Shown here: one piece after another, positions 12,614 through 23,070 of the stretch | Position numbering within the stretch: position 1 is the first letter of the stretch | Layout of the letters: every line of letters begins with the position of its first letter | DNA from: Moringa oleifera | Lineage: Eukaryota > Streptophyta > Magnoliopsida > Brassicales > Moringaceae | Length of the DNA: 64,000 nt | NCBI GenBank assembly: GCA_021397835.1 | Contig: JAJFZO010000609.1 | Coordinates: 11,534,001 to 11,598,000 of the forward strand | Direction: 5' to 3' | Position numbers and translations under genes: made by a program | The notes under the pieces: generated by a model | Seen by the model: only the letters and a program-made list of their open reading frames with translations | What the model was told of the DNA's origin: nothing | The model's database searches: none

Positions 12614-15594
12614 TATACATATAGAGAGAGAGAGAAACGTAGGACCAAAAAGTAAAATTTAGAATAAGCCAGCAATAAAGAACTAGCATAAAGGAAGTAA
12701 AACAAAGACAAGTTTATCGTTCAAGTAACACCAAGCAGTTCCTAACTAACATGGGTCAACAGCAAAGGAGAATAGAAAAAATGGAAGACATAATGAGGAA
12801 GAGATCAGCCAACAAATGGAAGGGAAAGACGAGGTTACAATACAATGCCATTGATCTAGATGCGTTTAGAAGATTCAAAAGAAAGACCTTCCCAAAGAAC
12901 TACTAAGAAACAATCTGTGAGTTGACACTAAGATTAGAAGGGGAAAACCAACTATTAAATTTTTGTTAAAAAAAGAGTTACTTGTTCATCATTTTATAAA
13001 TTTAAACCTTTCCAACTTAAATACTATTAAAGACAGTTTCACGTCCTTACTTACCTGTTCACACCAGGAAAAGAAAGATCTTGAGTGTACCTAACAAATA
13101 ACTACCTAAATCTACAAAATGGAAAAAGTTGAAGATATAAGTTAAAAAAACATAAGACTTGGTGCCTTCTAAACAATGTGCACTTTCTGTTTCTTATCAA
13201 ACAAATAAATAAATAGAAACCATAAGGTAGTTTGTCTAAAAGCCCAACAGCCTCAGGCAATAATGACTCCAAAATGATGGTAAAACAAAGAAAAAAAAAG
13301 TGGCATGAAGCTGATAAACAGATATTGACCTTCCATCTCCAGCCAAAGATGCAGGTTGTTTAGCCTCACTGGAGTTAGACTTCTGATTCGCATCCTTCAG
13401 TCCATCTAAACAACATAAGTAAACATATGAGCAACGAGATTGCCACATGAAACAAAAGAAAGGGAAGATAAATTAATTCATAAACCAGAAACAAATCAGC
13501 AGGAAGATCATTAACAACTGGATGATGAATAGCACGCATTACGATTCATGCTCTCTAACCCTACCCATCATTTTCCTCACATATCAATATTAATCTACTA
13601 TAGAGAATCGCAGTAGTATTTGACAACAAGTTCTTTAAGCAGCAAACTCAACTCATGATACCTCTAAATCCCAATCAAGGGAACCAAGAAATCTGATTGC
13701 CTACTGGCTTCTAGATGAAAATATATCTCTATCTATATAAAAAGGCAAGGCAGTAAGTTTTACACCTTTTTGGGTGTTTAGCACCTAAAAAACTTTCATC
13801 AGACAAAGTACTCCAGAAAACTTGTTTAAGTACCAAATATGTTCAATAAAGAATATTAGTATATAATTTATTTTTGACAACCGTGGTATCCGACAAAATT
13901 CTCTCCGTCTTTCTCCTGCTGAGGGCTCAACCGACTAATCAATGCTGGCCTAGGGTGTGCCAGGAACAAGCCCTGTCCCAAGGCAAGGTAGCGCTTCAGT
14001 TGGGAATTGAACGATAGCCTCTTTCAACCTTTTGTTCGTCCTTAATCAATATGGTTGTACATCACAAAGGTAGATTTCAAGTACTTAAAAAGAAAACACA
14101 CCCTTGATAGACAATTTTATTTTTTGAGTATGGTGTTTCCTTTCAAGTCCTTATTGAAGTTATAAATTTTACTTCTACAGAAATTATCAAAAACAACAGA
14201 ATCTTGTCTTGAAAAATTAAATAACTCCAAATTTATGTAGAATCTTAGGTATCGTACTATAGTTGGTAATGCGGATGTCTTTCTATCCTTTATATACAAC
14301 AGTAAGTTATTACAAACATGAGGAAGGTACTCTACTACAACATTTTGTTAATAGGCAATTCATTCTTTTAACTCTGAGCAAGTTCTAAATTTTATTTATT
14401 TTACTTCTGAATGATTTGGCGTTTTCTTTTTCTTTTCTTTTTTTTTTTCATTTTTGATGATTTCTTCTCTTTTATTCTTTTCCGTACATATGAAAAGGAA
14501 AAAAAACAACTAATCACATGCAACACACATTTGCGAAAAGCCAAACTACAAAACAATAGGGAGAGGTACTTTCAAAAGAGTATGTAAACTTGTAGTTACT
14601 GTTCCTACTTCATCATTTGGCCTTTTGTGCACAGAAACCGTCTAAAAACCAGAAGCAAACCTCATCATCACTAGATTTGTCCATTATGATCCTACCATAT
14701 AAGCTTGCCTCTACTAAAAACTCACAGCAAGAACCACAAGCCCAAGAAACCAAAATAAGATGGAAAAAAAAATCATTCACAAGAGAACCAAGGGGAAGCC
14801 AGCCAACTACATTTTTTGAGCCTATCTAGAAAATAACAAATCTACGACATTTAGAAGTTCCCTAAAACCAACTTCCTTATAGTGATCACAACCGTAAACC
14901 AAATTTTCATGGTTTTCTAACATTGGTGAAAATCTGTTTATTTCACTCTTTCTCAGACCCTTTCTTTTTAACCTTCAGTCACCTATTAACATTGAAACTA
15001 GCACTGAAGACTAAATACATACACAATCAGGCACATAAATATATTTTTGTTGTACAAATATTTCAGCAATCAGTTTCGGAACCATTTTTCACACCTTTTA
15101 CCATTATGCCTTTAACTTAATCAGCCTTTTTCAACACTCTAAACAACAACTTGCTTCTCACACTCTTCCTAAAGCCCATTTTTCCATATTCTTCTGCCAC
15201 CGAACAAAGATACACACACACACATATTTCTATCATACAGAAGTTTCAGCATCCAAATATATTTAACCCCTTCACCATCACAATCTAACCATTTACACCA
15301 AACCTGTTACCTCACAACCAAGCCTCACAAGCAGTAAACTACAATTCTTATTCACCCTACTCACCAAACAGGTGATAATAGACAGGTTTCAAATCTGTCC
15401 CACATTAAACTAATGGCACTAACAGCAGATCAGTCACTCTAAAACTAAAGAGGAGATTGCAGAACTAAGCACTCTAAGAAAATATGAAAACATTGTCAAA
15501 GATGGAAGAGAACGAATTGCTGGGGAAATTTTGCTAAAAATAATGAAACAAATAACAGAAAGCTCTACCAGGTAATCATAGAAAATTAAGAAAC

Positions 15595-15628
<34 letters not shown>

Positions 15629-16927
15629 AGTATACTTCCTCAGGAAAGACGTCTATTTAAGATATTACCAGAACTTCTGCAGGTGGGATGTTTTAATTAG
15701 ACAACTCCTGAGAGTTGACATGCTAGCAAGCTTATCAACATGAATGTGAAATGATCACCATTTTGCAATTCAAATAGAGAGAACGTGTAATATAATGGTA
15801 TCAGTTATTGCTCTTTGAAGATTGCATCGGTATTTGTGGAGGCACTGATCGGGATGGCTCCACAGCAGAACAGTACAAGCTTCATGCCACTATTTCTATC
15901 TTGTATTAAAATACTGTGAAGCAAAATGAAATAGTTGTGGACCAGTCCTTAATAGCAACTATTAGATGGTCAACCTTGCGACCAACAGTTAAAAGATCGA
16001 CATAAAGGAAAAGCATCCAGAGATTTGATTATGTCTTTCCAATCACATCCTATAAGATATATCACATGCTCATATTAGATGGGCTTCATCAGAGAGAGGC
16101 AACACAAAGAAGAATCTCATCACTAATAACACCTAAGATTTGTTTGAAATAAAGAAATAATGCATTTGTAAGCCATGATTCCCCTCAATATTTCCTAAAA
16201 CTAATGGGCTGAAGAATTGAGAATACTATGATTATGTTGCAGCAATCTTGCCACCCTTTATCACGTTAATCCCCACCAGTAACGACTATGGAAAGTCAGA
16301 CTTTTCCATCAATGACAATCCTAAATGCGTACAGATAGAGCAAATCATCCCTGGATGAAAGGTTTCCAGTAACTTGTAGAAACTCAGTTTTCAGCTTTAC
16401 AGTAAAGAAATTACAAGAACCCACTACCAGAGTTATACCAAGCATCTTCAGCAGCTAATAATAAGCAAAGTGTAATAGAGTCTGAGACTTGACAATAAGA
16501 CATTGATTAAAGGCACCTAAGCAAAAAAAAAAAAAAAATGGTGGAGAGTAGACAGATGCTGGGATGCTAACTACCAGATAATTAGCAGTGGACTTCAGAA
16601 GTGCAGTAGAAGCTTGCAGACAGCCAGACACATTAGGCCAGCCAAAAATAAAACAGGAAAGAAATGTACATAACTCTAGCCGTTCCAGATCACATTAGAA
16701 GCCCCGTAATAAAATTGAAATGCACACATGCATATACATATAGATAGATTAACTTAACCAAATCGCCACATGATTATTTCTTCAAAAGGAGCTTAAAACG
16801 AGAACTGAGAGAATGGGATCTAACCAATATAGGATTGAACGGCCTTTTGGAGATCGGGGTACTTCTTGCCAGCACACTCTTTGAGCATAGACTCGAATGC
16901 TCGACTCACGAATCCTCCTGCCGCCAT
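141..16927 (-). CDS. BIG5: ARF guanine-nucleotide exchange factor BIG5 (MIN7/BEN1-type), C-terminus off window
   Basis: This large ARF-GEF activates ARF GTPases for vesicle traffic at the trans-Golgi/early endosome. Arabidopsis BIG5/MIN7 acts in immunity and PIN recycling and is a target of the bacterial effector HopM1. Exons: 16927-16825, 13405-13330, 10555-10303, 10098-9977, 9894-9836, 9605-9548, 9467-9383, 9270-9073, 8653-8595, 8494-8425, 8350-8282, 8169-8047, 7948-7895, 7792-7704, 7569-7473, 7366-7268, 7141-6944, 6834-6724, 6649-6465, 6295-5669, 5423-5006, 3579-3340, 3211-3088, 2977-2829, 2468-2112, 663-497, 427-141. They join in frame to 1492 codons. The start [15 protein letters not shown] matches the Arabidopsis start as I remember it. 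An N-terminal DCB/HUS region is followed by Sec7 at about residues 605-790. Its LPGEAQ loop carries the glutamate finger (E689), followed by the MLNTDAHN motif. HDS repeats follow. The last visible exon appears to end at a GT donor (140-139), and roughly 250-300 C-terminal residues should lie to the left. A 5'-UTR intron is likely at about 17191-16992. Confidence 0.95.
777..1111 (-). mobile_element. TRIM (miniature LTR retroelement), complete, in a BIG5 intron
   Basis: Two related terminal repeats of 118 bp (994-1111 = 5' LTR, 777-894 = 3' LTR, read on the minus strand) flank about 99 bp of internal sequence. The 3' LTR runs TG...CA; the 5' LTR ends are slightly decayed. Just inside the 5' LTR, on the minus strand at about 993-981, lies TGGTATCAAAGCC, matching the usual plant primer-binding site for initiator tRNA-Met (TGGTATCAGAGC). 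A purine-rich GAGGGGA lies just before the 3' LTR. The same 5-bp GCATA flanks both ends (772-776 and 1112-1116), a target-site duplication. No coding capacity exists, so it was non-autonomous. It lies in the intron between the exons at 2112-2468 and 497-663, in BIG5 orientation. Confidence 0.9.
3580..5005. other. BIG5 intron, 1.4 kb
   Basis: AT-rich intron between the exon ending at 5006 and the exon starting at 3579. Apart from the SINE-like stretch near 4.1 kb I see no gene or intact element. Confidence 0.8.
4081..4215 (+). repeat. SINE-like fragment in a BIG5 intron
   Basis: A tRNA-like head is suggested by TTAGGCCCAATGG (4117-4129, box A-like) and AGGGTTCAAACCTC (4163-4176, box B-like), about 45 bp apart as expected for an internal Pol III promoter. 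It sits in the 1.4-kb intron 3580-5005. No tail or target duplication was identified, so this is a tentative relic. No folded tRNA can be made from it. Confidence 0.35.
10577..12335 (-). mobile_element. 5'-truncated LINE (non-LTR retrotransposon) relic in BIG5 intron 2
   Basis: Read on the minus strand, broken frames give the C-terminal part of a plant LINE ORF2. About 12300-12180 resembles the end of the reverse transcriptase, with [11 protein letters not shown] sequence. About 12050-11900 has [16 protein letters not shown], followed after the inserted MITE by an [18 protein letters not shown] stretch and the zf-RVT region at 10956-10672 ([14 protein letters not shown]). The 3' end is marked by a 16-nt A run on the minus strand (T run 10584-10599). 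Stops and frameshifts break it, so it is dead. The 5' boundary near 12335 is approximate. It lies in the same sense as BIG5, and its tail stops 28 nt before the exon 3 splice boundary. Confidence 0.85.
11401..11887. mobile_element. hAT-like MITE nested in the LINE
   Basis: A 487-bp AT-rich element full of GGTTC/GAACC motifs interrupts the LINE reading frame. Its ends are inverted repeats: TAAGGGTGACCATGGTT at 11401 against TAGGGGTGGCCGTGGTT read inward from 11887, about 17 of the first 21 positions matching. The flanks attctgca (11393-11400) and attctacc (11888-11895) match at 6 of 8 positions, fitting an aged 8-bp duplication as made by hAT transposases. It has no coding capacity. Confidence 0.75.
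12560..12640. repeat. (CT)n-(AC)n-(GA)n microsatellite
   Basis: A compound microsatellite in BIG5 intron 2: a TC run at about 12577-12602, an AC run to about 12612, then a GA run at about 12622-12635. Confidence 0.9.
13406..16824. other. BIG5 intron 1, 3.4 kb
   Basis: First coding intron, between the 103-nt first coding exon and a 76-nt second exon. It is AT-rich, with an AT/AC microsatellite at 15595-15627 and a SINE-like stretch at about 13880-14060. Short open frames here look random. No RNA gene recognised. Confidence 0.8.
13880..14060 (-). repeat. SINE-like or other dispersed repeat remnant
   Basis: On the minus strand this GC-richer island reads like the tRNA-related head of a plant SINE, with GTTCAATTCCC (14012-14002, box B-like) and an end reading GGATACCACGG...GTCAAAAAT. 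The box A region is poor and no target duplication was found. It is distinct in composition from the surrounding intron. Confidence 0.3.
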
Positions 16928-18014
16928 TTTCCTCTCCCCTCTCTCCCTCACTCCACGCCAATGCTTCTTCAACTACAACACTCTTGTAACCTGACAAGGA
17001 CACACGCATAACATGGCAGAAACCAATGAGCGATTACACCAGCAAAAAAGGGAAAGAAAAGGTGGAGTATGATACAATTGAATTCAGATCACGATAGATC
17101 AAACCATGATCTCTTGGATAATTCTCAGAGAACTGAAGCCATAAATAGATACTGAGAGAGAGAGAGACACACAGACAGACAAACTTGTACCTTGAACTGA
17201 TATTTGGACATTGAAGAAGAAATGTAAGCGCGAGTGTAATCAGAGATCTGGTGAAGCTAAAGGAAACAATAGATGTATTTTCTAATGGATCGCTCTAATT
17301 GGTCTCTGGATGTATCTACTTATGAGCGATTGGGCCACTCGCGCTGAGCTTGGTGACTTCCGGATTCCAGCAAAAGAAAGGCCTTGATTCAGAGGAAAGC
17401 AAACAAGGATCCTGCAATTTGATTAACAGTTAATGACTCTCTTGATACCCTCTCTCTTGGGCTGACAAAACCAAAACCGGCCGGGTTTATAGAAAACAAG
17501 AAACGGTTCTTTTGTTGGCCCATTTAAAGATCTTGGCAACTTTTATTACTTCGTGCAGCCCAATTTGATGCCAAAGGTATTAATTATTATAATTACCAAT
17601 TGAACATGATATTATTTTGATTTCTGTAATATATATTATTTATTTTTTATGATTTTAAAATATGTTTTAAAATAAAAACATATAAATATAATTAAGAATT
17701 TAAGAAAAAGAATAATTTCGAGTGCAGTCAATAACATGTCAAATAAAAGGAATAAGACAATCTGGAAAGGGGTAAGGTTGTAAAACATTATATATACAAT
17801 TCCATGGGCCAAAGCCTAAATATTTTGACCATGATCTACATGTCTCTTGCTCTCTCTTTTATGGCCCATCAATTACAAAATTGACCCTTCTGTCCATCTG
17901 CACATAATTGAATGCTACATATATTAATGACACTAATGATTTTACATGAATCAATATACATCAGATTAATTTTAAAAAAATAGTAATAAAATAGGAAAAC
18001 AAGAGACACATGGA
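16928..18014. other. BIG5 leader and promoter, then spacer to the RING gene
   Basis: A likely BIG5 5'-UTR intron spans about 17191-16992 (GTACAAG donor, TTGTCAG acceptor on the minus strand), with the upstream leader near 17192-17300. Beyond about 17450 the sequence is AT-rich and holds the 3' flank of the RING gene. No other gene seen. Confidence 0.6.
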
Positions 18015-18533
18015 TCACGCAAGCAGATCGTCCCCGAAGAGGTAGAGCAGTCTCTCGACGGCCCAACTGGGCTCGTTCTTGGGCCAGCCCAAGTTTTGGG
18101 AAGAGGGATAGATTGCAAGCAGAGGGGCCCTACAGAGAGGACAGCTCTTGTGATTATCATGATCCTGGTCATCGTGATCGTGATCGTGATCCATCCATCC
18201 GTCAATGCATTCCCGGTGGAACACGTGGCAGCAGTTCCTGAGCTCCCTCACCTCATCGGTCGCCTTCAAGTGGCTCAAGCAAACCGCGCACGTGTCGCAG
18301 ACCCACGGCGTCCTCTCAGCAACGTCGCCGAAGGTGGTCAACACGAGGCTCTCTTTTATCGTCTGAGAGGAAAACAGCGAAAAAGAAGAAAGACGGTGTT
18401 GGGTGTGAGAGGAGGATCTGTTTCTGTACCGAAGAACCCAAGACAAGACCCATCTCAGAACGGCAATCACCACCGCCGTTTTGTACAGAGCATGGGTTAC
18501 AATCAGACCTGAATCTTCCACGAAGAAACTCAT
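18015..18533 (-). CDS. RING-H2 finger protein (putative E3 ubiquitin ligase), single exon
   Basis: 172 residues, no intron. The start is the only upstream in-frame ATG. A hydrophobic segment at about residues 11-35 (IVTHALYKTAVVIAVLRWVL) suggests membrane anchoring. The RING-H2 ligands are C82, C85, C101, H103, H106, C109, C131, C134. The fold binds two zincs and recruits an E2. The family usually has a shorter gap between the sixth and seventh ligands. Here 21 residues lie between C109 and C131, and residues 115-128 are 12 Asp or His out of 14. By position between BIG5 and the JAZ gene it matches the Arabidopsis RING genes At3g43430/At5g20885 (from memory). Brassinosteroid-responsive RING proteins look similar, but I cannot assign a pathway. 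Confidence 0.88.
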   Translation of the reverse strand: MSFFVEDSGLIVTHALYKTAVVIAVLRWVLSWVLRYRNRSSSHTQHRLSSFSLFSSQTIKESLVLTTFGDVAERTPWVCDTCAVCLSHLKATDEVRELRNCCHVFHRECIDGWMDHDHDHDDQDHDNHKSCPLCRAPLLAIYPSSQNLGWPKNEPSWAVERLLYLFGDDLLA

Positions 18534-18674
18534 CGATTCAAACTGGAATCTGATAATTCCTCTGAAACAAAAAGGATAAAGCAACAAAGCAGGAATCCAA
18601 AGCAAGCTTAGCGAAAGCGAAGAGGAGAACGAAGAAGGAGAAAGAAAGGGGAAGAACTAGAGGCGCAGCCAGGG

Positions 18675-18686
18675 CCTTTATAAAGG
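18675..18686 (-). promoter_or_regulatory. TATA box of the RING gene
   Basis: Palindromic CCTTTATAAAGG gives TATAAA on the minus strand about 145 bp before the ATG at 18533, implying a leader of about 110 nt. Being a palindrome, the site itself shows no direction. Confidence 0.5.
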
Positions 18687-18699
18687 TAAAGAAAAGCAA

Positions 18700-21600
18700 T
18701 GATGTGATGCTGATGCTAGCTGTGGTGGTGGTGGCGGTGGTGGCTGCCTTTTGTTATTTTAACTTTATGTATTTATATATTGGGTCGGTTTACCTTTTGG
18801 GTTATCGTGGTAATGAGTTATAACTACTGACTTCTGTGCACCGAACAGGGAAGTGGCAAATGCTATCGTGGGCTTTCGTGTAAGAGTCGGTGGCTCTATT
18901 TGCGCTTTTTATTGCGCGTTTTATTTTATTTTTGTCTAACTATTAATTCACATTTTTCTATTTTTAAATATTGTGGAGTGTGCTTTAATATTTTTATAAT
19001 TTTAAAATTTGCGGCTTGTGTTTTAATGTTATATATTTATTAAATTAATATCACTCAAAAGAATTTTTTAACCTTTAAGAAGAATGAAATCTTCGAAGGA
19101 TTTGTAACAGAGAAGGAGCATCCTAGGCTTAAAAGAAAGATATTCAATTTCTTGTAATTGAGGGAATAAGTGTGAGATCAGAGTTCTATTTACTTGAATG
19201 GATTTTTTAAGAGTACAAGAGAAACAAAAAAAAATCACGATGAAAAAGATTTTTTTAAATTAAATTAAAAATAACGATATAGCAGTTTAAATGGTATTGC
19301 AATAATATAAATTTTTTGATTTAATATGATAAATGAATTAAAATCTCAAGTAAAAATAAGTTAATATAGATATTTAATAAGTTTTAATCACCTTTTAAAT
19401 TTTATAATGTCAATAAACTTTTTTTTTTTTGATGATGTAGTTACGAGAGTTTTTAAATATGTTATATTGAAATAAGAATACATTAACTTATTATAATATA
19501 TCATGAATTATATGGTATTTTTTATTTTTAATAAATATTTTAGATCAATGTATAATGACACATCCTCACATGCATATACATATTTGTATTTTAATACAAA
19601 TTGAACATTAAAATGTAACATTGTTTTATACTAAATCTCAAAATTGGTATCATAATCATCGCAATGATTGATGATCAATCTTCTTTTTCTCTATAAAAGG
19701 GAAAATGCAGCATGTGGGTTTGAGGTAATGGGATCAAGTTAAGAGGCTGGGTTTAAAGTTAAAGGCAAAGCAATGCCATAAAGAGATCGTGGAATAGCTG
19801 CCTCTTTGGTCTTATTATTTGGTGTTCCAAGTTTAATAAGGAAAGCAAAAGTATATGTTATATAAAACTATTTTATAAATTTCTCATAAATACCATAGAA
19901 AATTATCTTTAAAATACTTAAGATTATTCATCATACATATTTAATATAGTATTTTATTAATTTATTTCTCATTTTTAAAACTAATATAAATAAAATTATT
20001 AAAAATTATAATTTCAAATTATATATTAGCCATTAACCATGTCAATAGGCTTATGTCATCTCTAATAAATACGACAAAATATCAATTTGGTGTTCAAAAT
20101 CTGATAACATGATCTCCAATAAAATAAAAAATATAAATTAATAAATTGGTGTAGTTACAATGTTGTATCAAATTTGGTTCAGCATTGTAGCTATACTAAG
20201 TGTATTTTTTTAATTTTTATATAATTATTTTTTAAGTTTTTAAATCAAATATATTTTTATGAATAACTTAATAAATATACCATATCATTAAAAAAATTAT
20301 ACTATAGAGAATATCTCATCAAGATCTTCAAAACAATATCAATATTTAAAATATAATTTATTTTATTTAAATTAATAATTATTATTATTTATTTGATCAA
20401 TGATAATATTATATATTAAATAAAAAATTATTATTAAAAATTTATAAAAAATAAAAAATTTTAATTTATGATATAATTTAAACTTTGAATAAATATAATA
20501 AAAATAAATTTACTTCAATTAAAAGCATAATATAATAAACATAACAACACACTAACAATTAATATATAAACTTAAATTATAATATTAATTAAAATTAAAA
20601 CGTTTTAATAATTTGATAAATAATTAATTTTAAAAATTATTTAAAATGTAATTTATTATATAATATTAATTTATTTAAAATCAATAAATCAAAAATTTAA
20701 GTTATATTAATTATTTTAAATAAATAAATAAATATTGTTATTAATAATTATTATTTATATTATTAAAATAATATTATAATACTAATTTAACGTAAATAGA
20801 TAAAAAAAAAATTTTGATGTTAAAATATTTTAACCCCAAAATAGGGTTAAATTTGGCACATAAGGTTGGCCCAGCAGTGATTAAGGTTCAGGGCTTTAAT
20901 ATCTAATCATAAAATACAAAAAGAAAAAAGAAAGGAAAAAAAGAGAGAGATTTCTTACTATTTTGTTGGTCCCATGTTGCAGGATGGGCAGCCCACTTTG
21001 GTCACGTGCTGCAGTGTATTTCCTTATCACGCTGTCCTGCCAGAACTCGTTTGGGTTCTTTGTTCACTCAAAAGAATGAAATAAAATAATATTATATAAT
21101 TTTTTTTTAAAAATAAAATCGATTAGAGAAAAAAAAAAAAAAAAAAAGAGAGTAGAGTGAGGTCGCTTCATCATCATAACCATTTGTCTCTGATGAAAAA
21201 AAATAAAGGGAAAAGCAAACGAGAGAAGGTTAGGTAGAACAGAAAGGGGAGATGGCATATGGAGAAGCCGGGATTGCTTGCTTTATTAGCTTTTATGTGA
21301 TGGTGTACGTTGAGGAATGACCCCAGCACACGCGTATTGATCCCACAATCCCAGTCAGATTCCATCAGATCACTTTTTTTTAAAAAAATAAAAAAAGAAC
21401 TTTATAATAAAAAAGCCAGAAGAAGAGCAGAAAAGAAACATGAGATTTTGAAGTTGTCTATGAGGAAGATTCGCCAAGTTGGTAGCTGAAAGTATCTTAG
21501 GGCACGAAAGAAGCAACTATTGTCCCGCAACAGAACAAGTTGAAGGACTACCCACAGGCAGTTCCAGCAGCATGGGCCTAACTGTGAAGATTTATACCAG

Positions 21601-22289
21601 CTCACTTTGTGTAAAACTTGATATTCTGATAAGAGTACAGGTGCCGTTCATATCAGATTTGAAAAATTTTCCTGTCAGTTGACTAAAGAAGGAAGCTTTG
21701 AATCAAGGGGAGAGTATGAAGCATTGAATAACTTATCCATATCACTAGCATTACCATCTATACACGTATGAAAAATTTGTAAGCAGCTGCCAACCCAAAG
21801 AAAAGGCAATGTTTAACATGTGGTGGTTAAAGTAGACTCAGGGTGGCCACCGGACAAACTTTCCACAAACAACCAAACACCATGACAATGGAGTCAACAA
21901 ACATAGCATATAATCTTTTGATACCTGATATGGGTCAGCTTCCTCCATGTTACAATCTTATCTATATCTAGATACAAAGGCAAGGTCATGGAAAAGTAGG
22001 TGCGAGGTTTTTTTATTTCCTTAGTTGGCAGCCTTGTTTTCCTTGCACAGTTACGCTTGCATGGTTGGACAAACTTGACAAAAACTATTTGATGTGAATA
22101 CAAGGAGAAAATGTCCATTGCCTTAGAAGGGTACTTTGATCACCAATCCAGGAGTCATAGATCCTCAATCAAATATGAATATCACATGTAACACAAAACT
22201 CATGAAGATCTTAACGGAAACAGTTTCTTGAAGGAAACAGACAACCTGAACCTGTAGCTCAAAAATATTAAGGTACTTAGTGTTTCGTC
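18700..22289. other. AT-rich intergenic spacer
   Basis: 3.6 kb between the RING promoter and the end of the FYVE-ankyrin gene. About 19.0-20.85 kb is extremely AT-rich with many short A and T runs. It may be decayed transposon or matrix-attachment-like DNA, but I could not define ends. Short open frames at 21.06-21.7 kb look random. One CACGTG occurs at 21003-21008. The last few hundred bases should be the 3' UTR of the FYVE-ankyrin gene. Confidence 0.6.
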
Positions 22290-23022
22290 TCAACCATTGT
22301 GGTTGGCTCCATGCTGCCTACCCTCTTGCATCTTCTGCCGCATCTTGTATTGTAATGTAGCTGGAGCACAGTCCAGAGGTGTCTCTCCTATAATTAGACA
22401 TAACTGATTAGATTTGAAGTGAAAAACTCAGGGAAACCATGCCCACAACTTCTTGTAAAGCGGAAGTCATCTCAACAAAAGGACAGAACCAAGCATGAGA
22501 AACAGAGATTAGTTAATGGCCTTCCAGATGGCAGCATCACTATTTCGTGGAAAAAAGGGAAAAAATTATATTGAAAAAGGGTTAAAACACACGAAGAGAC
22601 AAAAACAAAGAGAGAAGAAAATTGCCAACTGTTCTCAAGCATTTTTTTTTTACCAGACTTAGGCAAAGTGTTCATTATATCACTTAACTGAGTGATTTTT
22701 AGGCACAAAAACCTTTCAGGTAGCTCCCTGTGAGAATATAAATGCATAATCCATGTCAGTACTAACTTTTGACCAAACAATATCACCAATGCGCAGAAAA
22801 TCTTCAGTAATTCCCTACATTGATCAACAACTCAATAAAATGATATGATGTTAAATTAAGCATAGGAATAATCACCTTGTGCATTCTTGTAGTCGAGGCT
22901 TGCTCCATGTTCCATGAGAATGAAAGTTACATCAGTCTGATTAAAGAGTGCCGCCTACCCCCGATCAAATCTAACATTAGCATCAATGAAAAGCAATAGA
23001 TGCAACATTCAAATAGATGTGC

Positions 23023-23070
<48 letters not shown>

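Noticed and set aside
15434..15628. Open frames over the AT/AC microsatellite in BIG5 intron 1
   Set aside because: Low-complexity translation ([11 protein letters not shown]) from a dinucleotide repeat, inside a well-supported intron.
18096..18512. 138-residue plus-strand frame
   Set aside because: Antisense of the RING gene.
19900..20850. A MITE or other element in the AT-rich block
   Set aside because: No matching inverted ends or target duplication found by eye. AT-richness alone is not evidence.
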